Assembly: GCA_017559995.1 (NCBI GenBank)
Contig: JAFYPP010000013.1
Span: 1-41,390 of the forward strand
DNA from: Clostridia bacterium
GTDB taxonomy: Bacteria > Bacillota > Clostridia > Oscillospirales > Butyricicoccaceae
Direction of reading: 5' to 3'
Length of the DNA: 41,390 nucleotides
The notes under the pieces are model-generated. The model searched no databases, had not been told where the DNA came from, and saw nothing but the letters and a program-made list of their open reading frames with translations. Both the position numbers and the translations under genes were made by a program. Of this stretch, positions 6,879 through 15,092 are shown piece after piece. Position 1 is the first letter of the stretch; each line of letters begins with the position of its first letter.

Positions 6879-7907
6879 TTAGTTCATCTGATTGCGGCGG
6901 CTGAGGTTCATGGTGCCGTCCTGCATGTTGGAAATATTCTCCAGGCTCTTGCCGGTGCCGTAGGCCACGCAGGAGATGGCGTCGTCGGCCACACGGGTGT
7001 TGATGCCGGTCTTGCTCTCGATGAGCTTGTCGAAGCCGTAGATCAGGCTGCCGCCGCCGGTCATCAGGATGCCGTTGGTGGCGATGTCGCCCACCAGCTC
7101 GGGAGCGGTGCGCTCCAGAACGGCGTGGACGGCCTCCACGATCTTGCCGGACACGTCCTCAAAAGCCTCCATCATCTCGCTGCTGGTGACGGTGAAGGTA
7201 CGGGGCAGGCCGGTCATCAGGCAGCGGCCGCGGACTTCCATGACCTTCTCTTCGGGATAGGGATAGACGCAGCCGATGGTCATCTTCATTTCCTCGGCGG
7301 TGCGCTCACCGATGAGCACGTTGTGCTTGCGGCGGATGTACTTGACGATGGCTTCGTCAAACTTATCGCCGGCGATCTTGATGGAGGTGCTCTCTACCAC
7401 GCCGCCCAGAGAAATGACGGCGATATCGGCGGTACCGCCGCCAATGTCCACGATCATGTTGCCGTTGGGCTGGGCGATGTCCACGCCGGCGCCGATGGCG
7501 GCAGCTACGGGCTCCTCGATGAGGTACACGCGGCGGGCACCGGCCTGCTCGCCGGCGTCAATGACGGCACGCTCTTCCACCTCGGTGATGACGCTGGGGA
7601 TGCAGATCACCACGTTGGGCTTGAACAGGCGGAAGCCAAGGGCCTTCTTGATAAAATGCTTGATCATCTTTTCGGTCATTTCGTAGTCGGAAATGACGCC
7701 CTCACGCAGGGGACGGACGGCGATGATGTTGCCGGGGGTACGGCCCAGCATGCTCTGGGCTTCAGAGCCGATGGCCAGGGTCTTGCCGGTGTTCTTGTCG
7801 ATGGCGACCACGGAAGGCTCGCAAAGGACGATGCCCTTGCCCTTCACGAACACCAGAATGGAAGCGGTTCCCAAATCTATACCGATATCAGTGCCGGAAA
7901 AAAACAT
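6879..7907 (-). CDS. mreB: MreB/Mbl rod-shape-determining actin homologue
   Basis: This 342-residue bacterial actin polymerises under the membrane and guides the cell-wall elongation machinery. Nucleotide-binding motifs are visible: phosphate-1 GIDLGTASI near the N-terminus, phosphate-2 VDIGGGTADIAVISLGG, and the adenosine loop GILMTGGGSLI. PLREGVISDY and EEPVAAAIGAG are MreB hallmarks. It lacks mreC/mreD neighbours, so it is more like a stand-alone Mbl- or MreBH-type copy. GGAGTG precedes the ATG and a good promoter lies at 7940-7968. Confidence 0.95.
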   Translation of the reverse strand: MFFSGTDIGIDLGTASILVFVKGKGIVLCEPSVVAIDKNTGKTLAIGSEAQSMLGRTPGNIIAVRPLREGVISDYEMTEKMIKHFIKKALGFRLFKPNVVICIPSVITEVEERAVIDAGEQAGARRVYLIEEPVAAAIGAGVDIAQPNGNMIVDIGGGTADIAVISLGGVVESTSIKIAGDKFDEAIVKYIRRKHNVLIGERTAEEMKMTIGCVYPYPEEKVMEVRGRCLMTGLPRTFTVTSSEMMEAFEDVSGKIVEAVHAVLERTAPELVGDIATNGILMTGGGSLIYGFDKLIESKTGINTRVADDAISCVAYGTGKSLENISNMQDGTMNLSRRNQMN

Positions 7908-7939
7908 ATGTTCATCACTCCAAAATAGTCTGTTCTATT

Positions 7940-7968
7940 ATTATAGCCAAAGATTTTTACGATTTCAA
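7940..7968 (-). promoter_or_regulatory. Sigma-A promoter of mreB
   Basis: Minus-strand TTGAAA (7968-7963), 17-bp spacer, TATAAT (7945-7940). A small palindrome ATATTC-CT-GAATAT (7973-7986) lies just upstream and could be an operator or the end of the comFC transcript. Confidence 0.85.
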
Positions 7969-7989
7969 CCACATATTCCTGAATATTTC

Positions 7990-8637
7990 TCAACTTTTCC
8001 GCGCGGCGGCGGCACAAACGCACAAAACCCGTTCAGCACCGGCGGTTTTCAGCATACGAGCGCACTCCGAGAGGGTGCTGCCGGTGGTGAGAATGTCGTC
8101 GGCGATGAGCACCCGCTTGCCGGCCACCGCCTCGGCGGGGCAGCACAGGCGGTAAGCGCCCAGCACGTTGGCCCGGCGTTCCTCCGGCCGCAGGCCGTGC
8201 ATGGGCTTGGTGTCCCGACACTTTTCCAGGGTGGGCAGGCAGGGCACGTCCAGCATGGACACCAGCTCTCGGGCCAGCAGTTCCGCCTGGTTATAACCGC
8301 GCTTGCGCAGGGTGGCGGCGTTGGTGGGAACGAAGGTGATGAGATCCACCGGCTCCTCCAGCTTACGCTCGCAGGCGTAGGCCATCACCCGGGCCAACGG
8401 GCGGGCATAGCTCTGCTTTTCCCGATATTTTAGTCCGTGAATGGCCTTGCGCACGTCATTTTCGTACCAAAGACCGGCGGCGGCCTTGTCGAAGAAGGCA
8501 CCCTTTTCCACCCGCGGCGGCGCGGTGTTCAGCAGCACCTTCTCCCGGCAGGCGGCGCAGATCTCCTGCTCGGTCCCCAGGATGCTGCCGCACAGCATAC
8601 ACTTGGGCGGAAACAGCAATTTCAGCAGATCAATCAT
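7990..8637 (-). CDS. comFC: ComF-family phosphoribosyltransferase-like protein
   Basis: This 215-residue ComFC/GntX-type protein has an N-terminal zinc-finger-like CMLC...CAAC segment and a C-terminal phosphoribosyltransferase domain with the PRPP loop VLIADDILTTGSTLSE. FVPTNAATLRKRGYNQAELLA is the family signature. ComFC is required for DNA uptake and processing in competent Firmicutes; its exact reaction is unsettled. The ATG lies inside the end of recD2 (8-base overlap, 8630-8637), which suggests translational coupling with that helicase. No comFA helicase is present nearby. Confidence 0.92.
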   Translation of the reverse strand: MIDLLKLLFPPKCMLCGSILGTEQEICAACREKVLLNTAPPRVEKGAFFDKAAAGLWYENDVRKAIHGLKYREKQSYARPLARVMAYACERKLEEPVDLITFVPTNAATLRKRGYNQAELLARELVSMLDVPCLPTLEKCRDTKPMHGLRPEERRANVLGAYRLCCPAEAVAGKRVLIADDILTTGSTLSECARMLKTAGAERVLCVCAAAARKS

Positions 8638-10843
8638 CGCAAAGCTCCTTCACCCGAGCCTTGAGGGCACTGTAACGCCGGGTGGCGTTGGCGGTGTCCA
8701 CCATCTGCCGCACGGTCTCCTCTCGGCCCACCATCACCAAAAGGCGCTTGGCCCGGGTGACGGCGGTATACAGCAGATTGCGGCTCAGCAGCCGCTGGGG
8801 CGCCGAAAACGCGGGAATGATGACAGCGGCATACTCGCTGCCCTGGCTCTTGTGGGCGGTGATGGCATAGGCGTGCTCCAGCTCGGACAGGTCGTCGAAG
8901 TCGTAGTCGGCCTCACGGTCGTCGAACCGCACGATCATCAGCCGGGCAGCCCGGTCGATGAGGACGATGACGCCGGTGTCTCCGTTATAAACGCCGGTTC
9001 CGGTCTCGGCAGGCTCCAGCCGGCTCCACACCCGGTCGTAATTGTTGCGGATCTGCATGACCCGGTCGCCGGTGCGGAATACCGTCTCGCCAAAGCGGGT
9101 CTCGCCTTTGTCGTCGGCAGGCGGGTTGAGGGCGGCCTGCAGCAGGCGGTTGAGGTTTTCGGTGCCGCACATTCCCTGTCGGGAGGGGCAGATCACCTGA
9201 ATGTCCTCCCGGGGGATGCCAAAATGGCCGGGGATACGCTGGGTCATCAGGGATACCACGTTTTCCACGGTATGTTCGGCGCTGCGGGAGGCGGAAAAGA
9301 AGAAATCTCCGTCGTTTTTCCGCAGCTGCGGCATCTCGCCCCGGTTGAACCGGTGGGCGTTGAGGACGATGTCGCTGTTTTGCGCCTGGCGGAAGATCTC
9401 GGTGAGCCGCACCCGGGGCAGATGCTCCACGCCAAGCAGGTCGGCAAAGAAACTGCCCGCGCCTACCGGCGGCAGTTGGTCGGCGTCGCCCACCAGCACC
9501 AGGCGGCCGTGCAGGGGCATGGCCTCCAGCAGAGAGGCCGCCAGCGAAAGCTCCAGCATGGAGGCCTCGTCCACGATGATTACGTCGGCCTGCAGCGGGT
9601 CGTTTTTGTTCTTTTTAAAGCGAAGGTTGCCCGCCTTGTCGAACATGGGCTCCAGCAGGCGGTGGATGGTCTTGGCCTCCCGGCCGCACAGCTGGCTCAT
9701 GCGCTTGGCAGCACGGCCGGTGGGGGCGGCCAGCAGGGTGTTCAGGCCGTAATTCTGCAAAAGGGCGATCATGGTCTGCAAAGCGGTGGTCTTGCCCGTG
9801 CCGGGGCCGCCGGTGATCAGCGACAGGGCGGAGGTGAAGGGCAGACAGATGGCTTCCCGCTGTTTCGCGGCGTACTCCTTGCCCTGTCTGGCTTCGATTT
9901 TTTGCAGATTTTTGTCCAGGTCGGGGGGCGCCTTCAGGGTCATCTGCTTCAACCGGGTGACGGCCCGGGAAACGTAGACCTCCTGCCGCCACACGTGCTC
10001 CAGATAGACCACTTCCCTGCCCCGCCACAAGTCCTGCTTGACCTTTTCCCGGGCGCAGAGGGTGTCCAGATGGGGCTCCAGCCCCTCTTCCGTCCACTCC
10101 AGAAGCCGGGACGCCGCCGGCAGCAGCTTGTCCCGGGGCACGAAGGTGTGTCCCGCCTGCAGGTTGAAGGTCAGCACGTACAGGATGCCTGCCTCCAGCC
10201 GCAGGGCGCTGTCCTCTGCGATGCCCAAACTGACGGTGGCCAGTTCATCCGCCCGGCCGAAGTCCAGAAGATAGGGTTCCTCGCACAGCAGATAGGGATT
10301 TCTCGCCACCGTTTCGGCGGCCAGATCGCCGTAGCTGGCCAGCAGATTGGAGGCAAAATAGGTAGGCAGGCTATGGGTCACCAGAAACTCCAGCAGCATA
10401 CGCATGGAATTGAGCCGCAGGAACTCCTCCTGAATGGCCTTGGCTTTTTCCAGGGTGATGCCCCGGATCTCGGCCAGGCGGTGGGGCATTTCGGCCAGCA
10501 CATCGAAGCTCTCCATGCCGAAGCGGTCCACGATGAGCTTGGCGGTTTTGGGGCCGATGCCCTTCACCGTGCGGGAGGCCAGATAGGCGTAAATGCCCGC
10601 CTCGTCGGCAGGCATCTCCCGGAGGTAGTTTTCCACCTGGAACTGGGGTCCGTGCTGGGGATGCACGGTATAGGTGCCGGTGGCGGAAATATGCTCACCG
10701 GCGCCCAAAAAGGGCATGGCGCCCACGATGGTGATGGCTCCGCCGTCATCCAGTTCCACCCGGGCCACGGTGTAGCCGTTTTCGTCGTTTTTATAGATGA
10801 TGTCCTCGACTACCCCTTCCAGCACATCGGGTTCTTTTTCCAT
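8630..10843 (-). CDS. recD2: RecD2-type SF1B 5'-3' DNA helicase
   Basis: This is a 737-residue ATP-dependent helicase. An N-terminal OB-like domain comes first (1-90), then a helix-hairpin-helix region (RTVKGIGPKTAKLIVDRFG, about 91-110, and a second near 125). The core follows, with Walker A GGPGTGKT (345-352), DEAS (425-428), GDADQLPPVG (452-461) and the late ITAHKSQGSEY motif. A long N-terminus and no RecBC partner identify RecD2 rather than RecD; such proteins act in replication-fork maintenance and mismatch or break repair. AAGGAGGGAAG precedes the ATG. Confidence 0.94.
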   Translation of the reverse strand: MEKEPDVLEGVVEDIIYKNDENGYTVARVELDDGGAITIVGAMPFLGAGEHISATGTYTVHPQHGPQFQVENYLREMPADEAGIYAYLASRTVKGIGPKTAKLIVDRFGMESFDVLAEMPHRLAEIRGITLEKAKAIQEEFLRLNSMRMLLEFLVTHSLPTYFASNLLASYGDLAAETVARNPYLLCEEPYLLDFGRADELATVSLGIAEDSALRLEAGILYVLTFNLQAGHTFVPRDKLLPAASRLLEWTEEGLEPHLDTLCAREKVKQDLWRGREVVYLEHVWRQEVYVSRAVTRLKQMTLKAPPDLDKNLQKIEARQGKEYAAKQREAICLPFTSALSLITGGPGTGKTTALQTMIALLQNYGLNTLLAAPTGRAAKRMSQLCGREAKTIHRLLEPMFDKAGNLRFKKNKNDPLQADVIIVDEASMLELSLAASLLEAMPLHGRLVLVGDADQLPPVGAGSFFADLLGVEHLPRVRLTEIFRQAQNSDIVLNAHRFNRGEMPQLRKNDGDFFFSASRSAEHTVENVVSLMTQRIPGHFGIPREDIQVICPSRQGMCGTENLNRLLQAALNPPADDKGETRFGETVFRTGDRVMQIRNNYDRVWSRLEPAETGTGVYNGDTGVIVLIDRAARLMIVRFDDREADYDFDDLSELEHAYAITAHKSQGSEYAAVIIPAFSAPQRLLSRNLLYTAVTRAKRLLVMVGREETVRQMVDTANATRRYSALKARVKELCDD

Positions 10844-10874
10844 GGGCGCTTCCCTCCTTTCGGCAATGGGGATA

Positions 10875-11513
10875 TCAATCGTTGGGGGACAGGATCAGCA
10901 CATCGGCGCAAAAGCTGATGGGGATGCAGTCCACGTCGAACTGGGGCAGTGCCGCCTCCAGCTCCTCCCGCACCAGATAAAACTCGCTGTCGTCCCAGCC
11001 GTCCTCATAGGCCTCACGGACGGCTTCCAGACCTTCCCGGTCAGGGAAGGACACGTCGCCGATGACGATGACGCCTTCGGGGTTGAGATGTTTTTTCAGG
11101 GCCGCCAGCAGGGCGTACTTGCTTTCATCGGGCAGATGGTGCAGGGCGTAGGCCGCCACGATGCAGTCGAACTTACCGTCGCCCAGTTTTTCGGGAACTT
11201 CCTCCAGTTCGGCCTGCAGGAAGGTGGCGCCCGGGGCGTTGTGGGTGGCGGCGGCCAGCATATTGGCGGAAAAGTCCACCGCCGTGACGGGATGGCCGGC
11301 CTCCAGCATACGGCCGGTCAGCTTGCCCGTGCCGCAGCCCAGATCCAGCACGGAAACCTCTTCCCGGGCGTGGACGATGTCAAAGATCTGCTGATGCAGC
11401 TCGGTGTAACCGGCAAAGGGATAGTCGCCGGCGGCTTCGCAGGCGGCCACGTCGGCCTCGTATTTTGCCTGCCAGGCGTCAAACCCGGCGGCGTCCAAAA
11501 TCTTGTTTTCCAT
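10875..11513 (-). CDS. Class I SAM-dependent methyltransferase, substrate unknown
   Basis: The 212-residue protein has motif I VLDLGCGTGKLTG (about 55-67), an acidic loop ending VTAVDFS, and FDCIVAAYALHHL (motif IV-like), as in small-molecule methyltransferases. Substrate specificity cannot be read from the sequence. Its ATG overlaps the stop of the upstream S66-family gene by one base (TAATG), placing it in the operon from 13005 to 7990. Confidence 0.85.
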   Translation of the reverse strand: MENKILDAAGFDAWQAKYEADVAACEAAGDYPFAGYTELHQQIFDIVHAREEVSVLDLGCGTGKLTGRMLEAGHPVTAVDFSANMLAAATHNAPGATFLQAELEEVPEKLGDGKFDCIVAAYALHHLPDESKYALLAALKKHLNPEGVIVIGDVSFPDREGLEAVREAYEDGWDDSEFYLVREELEAALPQFDVDCIPISFCADVLILSPND

Positions 11514-12502
11514 TATTTCAGCTCCATTCCCAGCACGGCCCGGCCGTTTTCTACACGGATGTGCCCCACCGCGCCGTTGATGAGGGTGAAGCAGGGCTTC
11601 ACGTGGCCGATGTCGGCCTCCAGAGCAAAGGGCACGTCGCCCAGAGCCCTGCGGATGGCCTGTTCATAGGACAGCATCATGCCGCCGGGGAACATGACCC
11701 GGCTGAACAGGAAGGCCTTGGCGGTGCGGAACCACCCCTGCTGCTTCATGCTCCACAGGGAGTAAAAGACCTGTTCGGCGGTCATGGCGAATACGTCAAA
11801 GTACCAGATGATGCCGTCCTGCTCGTAGCGCTTCACGAAGCCGGGGACGTCGATAAAATCGGTGCCCCGAAGGATGTCGATGACATCCAGGCAGCCGCCC
11901 AGCAGACGGCCGGAGGTTTCGATGGGGCCGCAGGGGGTCTGCCAGCAAACCGGGCGGGTCATATTATAGCCGCCGCCGGGCATGGAGGGCGCGCCCACCT
12001 GCTGCCAGCGGTCAAAGCTGTGCTGCACCGGGATGTTGCCGGCCAGCAGATCCAGGCTGTTTTTGAGCGCGGGATGCAGCGGCTCCATGTCGTAGCCGCA
12101 GGCATTGAGGCCGTAGATAGTGGCCACGTCCCACTTGGTGGTCAGGGGAAACAGCAGGCCGGTGGGGTCGGAATAGCCCTGCACCCACTTGGGGTGGGCG
12201 GCCAGGGCGGCAAAATCGGTATCGGGCAGCATTTCCACCAGAAAATCGCCGCCGGACACGCACCAGATCATTTTGACACGGGCGTCCTGGGCAAGGCCCT
12301 TCAGTTCCCGGGCCCGCTGGGGGCCGGAGGAAGAGGGCATCTCGGGCAGGCGCACGTTGGGGGTTTCGGTGACCTGCCAACCCCGGGCGTGGAAATGCTC
12401 CAGAGATTTGAGATAGCCCACCAGATGGCCTTCGTCCAGGCCGGCAGAGGGGGCGGTGACGCCGATGAGGTCATTCTCTTTCAAAAATTCCGGATAGATC
12501 AT
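11513..12502 (-). CDS. S66 (LD-carboxypeptidase/MccF-like) family protein with altered catalytic Glu
   Basis: The 329-residue protein carries the S66 fold markers: N-terminal LIGVTAPSAG, nucleophile segment QGYSDPT (Ser111), GRLLGGCLDVI, and the His segment ADIGHVKP (His300). S66 enzymes cleave L,D-bonds in murein tetrapeptides or inactivate microcin C-type peptides using Ser-Glu-His. The Glu normally in an ILFLE segment aligns with Phe235 in GIIWYFDVF, next to Asp236. Either Asp substitutes or the protein is inactive. It overlaps the kinase stop by four bases (ATGA) and is translationally coupled. Confidence 0.82.
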   Translation of the reverse strand: MIYPEFLKENDLIGVTAPSAGLDEGHLVGYLKSLEHFHARGWQVTETPNVRLPEMPSSSGPQRARELKGLAQDARVKMIWCVSGGDFLVEMLPDTDFAALAAHPKWVQGYSDPTGLLFPLTTKWDVATIYGLNACGYDMEPLHPALKNSLDLLAGNIPVQHSFDRWQQVGAPSMPGGGYNMTRPVCWQTPCGPIETSGRLLGGCLDVIDILRGTDFIDVPGFVKRYEQDGIIWYFDVFAMTAEQVFYSLWSMKQQGWFRTAKAFLFSRVMFPGGMMLSYEQAIRRALGDVPFALEADIGHVKPCFTLINGAVGHIRVENGRAVLGMELK

Positions 12503-13005
12503 AAGAAGAACTCCTTTTTCAGCTGTTTCGGGTTCTTGTAACGGTGAAATTTATCGGGGTACTGCTTGCCCACGGCCTCGAAGTCGGCCAGCTTTTGGGG
12601 GCTGCGGCCCTTCCACAGTGTCCATTTGAAAAAGGCCCAATCCACCTTTTCATTACAGCCGGGAGCCATGTCGGGTCGGGTTTTGCCGCGGTAGGTGAAC
12701 AGCCGCTTATACACCCGGAGCAGGCACACCCGCCGTGGGAAATCCAGATAGATGATATGGTCAGCCTCTTCAAACCGCCGCTCGGCACAGATCTTGAAGT
12801 AATTGCCGTCCATGACCCAGCCGTCGGGATTGGCATCCAGAAACTCCGTCACCTTTTCCCGTTTATAGGGGCGGTCGGTCTCCACCCAGCCGGGCAGAAA
12901 GTGGATGGTATCAAAATGCAGCACGGGCAGGCCGTACTTCTCCCCCAGCTGCCGGGCAAGGGTGGATTTTCCGCTGCCGCAGTGGCCCAGAATGGCAATC
13001 TTCAT
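12499..13005 (-). CDS. P-loop adenylate-kinase-like protein (FlaR/topology-modulation type)
   Basis: This 168-residue P-loop kinase-like protein has Walker A GHCGSGKS (7-14), the segment LPVLHFDTIHFLPGW characteristic of FlaR/shikimate-kinase-like proteins, and a Walker-B-like ADHIIYLDFPRR. Family members are annotated as adenylate kinases or topology-modulation proteins; the true substrate is unknown. ATG 13005 has AAAGGAG at proper distance; an in-frame ATG at 13023 lacks a ribosome site. It appears to be the first gene of the kinase-S66-methyltransferase-recD2-comFC group. Confidence 0.82.
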   Translation of the reverse strand: MKIAILGHCGSGKSTLARQLGEKYGLPVLHFDTIHFLPGWVETDRPYKREKVTEFLDANPDGWVMDGNYFKICAERRFEEADHIIYLDFPRRVCLLRVYKRLFTYRGKTRPDMAPGCNEKVDWAFFKWTLWKGRSPQKLADFEAVGKQYPDKFHRYKNPKQLKKEFFL

Positions 13006-13032
13006 AGAGGGCTCCTTTCGCATATTGCAGAC

Positions 13033-13060
13033 TGCGGCTGCCGGAAGTCCGGCAGCCGCA
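13033..13060. repeat. GC-rich inverted repeat between cysS and the kinase gene
   Basis: TGCGGCTGCCGG and CCGGCAGCCGCA form a 12-bp stem with a 4-base loop. On the minus strand a T6 run precedes rather than follows it, so it does not fit a standard terminator. It may stabilise the cysS 3' end or cause partial termination. Confidence 0.6.
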
Positions 13061-13079
13061 TGAAAAAACGGATCGGTTA

Positions 13080-14531
13080 TCAGTTCTTGCTGTACTTGGC
13101 GCCGTGGGGGATATCGATGATCTCCACGCCCTGGGCCTTCAGCTCGTCACGGATGCGGTCGGCCTCGGCAAAGTTCTTGGCCTTCTTGGCATCGTTACGG
13201 GCACGGATGAGGGCCTCGACGGCTTCGTCGGGCTCGCAGCCTTCGGCAACCACGGTGAACTCACCGGCCTTGACCTGGGCCTTCTTCAGCTCTTCCCGCT
13301 TTTCGGCGGCGGCCTTCAGCAGATCCAGGCTGAGGACGTAGTCAAACTCGTCCAGCAGGGCCAGTTTGGTGTGGTCGGTGGTCTTGTACTTGAGCACGTC
13401 GTACAGGGCGGTCATGGCCAGAGAGGTGTTCAGGTCGTTGTCCAGAGCCTCCTTGAACTTGCCCCGCAGCACGGCGGCAGCTTCCTCGTCGATGGGCTCG
13501 TCGCTCTCCTTGAGGGCGGCGATCTTGGCGATCAGCTTGTTGTAAGCCACGACGGCGTTGTCCAGGCCCTCGAAGGTGAAGACCAGGTTGCGGCGGTAGT
13601 GGCTCTGCAGGCAGAACATACGGTAGACGATGGGGTTGTAGCCCTTGCGCTCCAGCAGATCCACGGTGAGGAACTCGCCCTTGGACTTGGACATCTTGCC
13701 GGAAGCGTCGTTCAGGTGCAGCACGTGGAACCAGAAGTTGCACCACTTGTGGCCCAGGAAGGCTTCACTCTGGGCGATCTCATTGGTGTGGTGGGGGAAG
13801 GCGTTGTCAATACCGCCGCAGTGGATGTCCATGTACTCGCCCAGATGCTTGATGGAGATGGCGGAGCACTCGATGTGCCAGCCGGGGTAGCCAACGCCCC
13901 AGGGAGAATCCCACTTCAGGGCCTGATCCTCGAACTTGGACTTGGTGAACCACAGGACGAAGTCGTTCTTGTTGCGCTTGTTGGTGTCCTCCTCCACGCC
14001 CTCACGGACGCCAACCATCAGGTCCTCTTCCTCGTGCTTGTTGAACACGTGGTAGTCCTGCAGCTTGGAGGTGTCAAAATAGACATTGCCGCCGGCCACA
14101 TAGGCGTAGCCCTTCTCGATGAGGCCTTCCACCATCTTGATGAACTCGGGGATGCAGTTGGTGGCGGGCTCCACCACGTCGGGGCGCTTGATGTTCAGCT
14201 TCTTGCAGTCGGCAAAGAAGGCGTCGGTGTAGAACTGGGCGATGTCCATGACGCTCTTGTTTTCACGCTTGGCGCCCTTGAGCATCTTGTCCTCGCCCTC
14301 GTCGGCGTCGGAGGACAGATGGCCCACGTCGGTGATGTTCATGACGCGCTTGACGTCATAGCCGCTGTAGCGCAGATGCTTTTCCAGCACGTCCTCCATG
14401 ATGTAGGAGCGCAGGTTGCCGATGTGGGCAAAGTGGTACACGGTGGGGCCGCAGGTATACAGGGCCACCTTACCGGGTTCGTTGGTGTAGAATTCTTCTC
14501 GCTTGTGAGTCAAAGAGTTGTAGAGCTGCAT
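13080..14531 (-). CDS. cysS: Cysteinyl-tRNA synthetase
   Basis: This 483-residue class I synthetase charges tRNA-Cys. The HIGH motif reads HIGN (36-39), a common CysRS variant. The zinc-site ligands are visible as Cys27, Cys222 (WHIECSA), His247 and Glu251 (HHTNEIAQSE). KMSKS is at 279-283. The C-terminal helical DALR-like domain and tail are intact. It starts two bases after the pgsA stop, with AAAGGAG inside pgsA, so it belongs to the recA-recX-rimO-pgsA-cysS transcript. Confidence 0.97.
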   Translation of the reverse strand: MQLYNSLTHKREEFYTNEPGKVALYTCGPTVYHFAHIGNLRSYIMEDVLEKHLRYSGYDVKRVMNITDVGHLSSDADEGEDKMLKGAKRENKSVMDIAQFYTDAFFADCKKLNIKRPDVVEPATNCIPEFIKMVEGLIEKGYAYVAGGNVYFDTSKLQDYHVFNKHEEEDLMVGVREGVEEDTNKRNKNDFVLWFTKSKFEDQALKWDSPWGVGYPGWHIECSAISIKHLGEYMDIHCGGIDNAFPHHTNEIAQSEAFLGHKWCNFWFHVLHLNDASGKMSKSKGEFLTVDLLERKGYNPIVYRMFCLQSHYRRNLVFTFEGLDNAVVAYNKLIAKIAALKESDEPIDEEAAAVLRGKFKEALDNDLNTSLAMTALYDVLKYKTTDHTKLALLDEFDYVLSLDLLKAAAEKREELKKAQVKAGEFTVVAEGCEPDEAVEALIRARNDAKKAKNFAEADRIRDELKAQGVEIIDIPHGAKYSKN

Positions 14532-14533
14532 AA

Positions 14534-15091
14534 TCAGGCTCCTTTCTGGGTAAAGCCGTCCTTGATGACGGCGAAATTATCGGTAATATACGTCACGCCG
14601 GAAATGGCGGTGATGCCAACGGTGATCCAGATCATAATGTTCTGGAGGGAAACGGGGCCCAGCATAATGGGGCCGATGGGGCACAGCAGGAAGATCAGGG
14701 TGATCATGGTGATCACAGTCTTTGTCTTGCCCCACATATTGGCGGCGATGACCAGGCCTTCGGAGGCCGCCACCATCCGCAGCGCGGACACGATAAACTC
14801 ACGGCCCAGAATAATAGCCACCATCCAGCCGGCGATGGTGCCGTCCTCCACGAAAATCAGCAGAGCGGCCATCACCAGCAGCTTGTCGGCCACGGGGTCC
14901 ATGAATTTTCCGAAATTGGTGACCTGGTTGTTCTTGCGGGCCAGGTTGCCGTCCACGTAGTCGGTGAGACAAGCCACCACATACACCACCAGCGCGGCGA
15001 AATCACAGGGCGCGGTGCCCTGATAGGCCAACACCATGAACACCGGGATGAGAATCACCCGGAGACAGGTCAAAAGATTGGGTAGGGTCAT
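14534..15091 (-). CDS. pgsA: CDP-diacylglycerol-glycerol-3-phosphate 3-phosphatidyltransferase
   Basis: This is a 185-residue membrane enzyme making phosphatidylglycerophosphate. The CDP-alcohol phosphotransferase motif D-x2-DG-x2-AR-x8-G-x3-D-x3-D is complete (TDYVDGNLAR then GKFMDPVAD). Several membrane helices are evident. ATG 15091 was chosen because AGGAGG lies just upstream, inside the end of rimO. The rimO-pgsA order, with recA nearby, is common in Clostridia. Confidence 0.95.
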   Translation of the reverse strand: MTLPNLLTCLRVILIPVFMVLAYQGTAPCDFAALVVYVVACLTDYVDGNLARKNNQVTNFGKFMDPVADKLLVMAALLIFVEDGTIAGWMVAIILGREFIVSALRMVAASEGLVIAANMWGKTKTVITMITLIFLLCPIGPIMLGPVSLQNIMIWITVGITAISGVTYITDNFAVIKDGFTQKGA

Positions 15092-15092
15092 T

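Noticed and set aside
8441..10918. Very long plus-strand open frame (825 codons) opposite recD2
   Set aside because: It is the antisense of a clear helicase gene in GC-rich DNA, has low-complexity Gly/His/Gln-rich composition, and has no ribosome site or family motif.
13033..13060. Strong hairpin after cysS as an intrinsic terminator
   Set aside because: The T run lies on the wrong side for either direction, so it is listed as an inverted repeat only.
13104..14960. 618-codon plus-strand frame opposite cysS
   Set aside because: Antisense shadow of a housekeeping gene; no start signals or recognisable domains.
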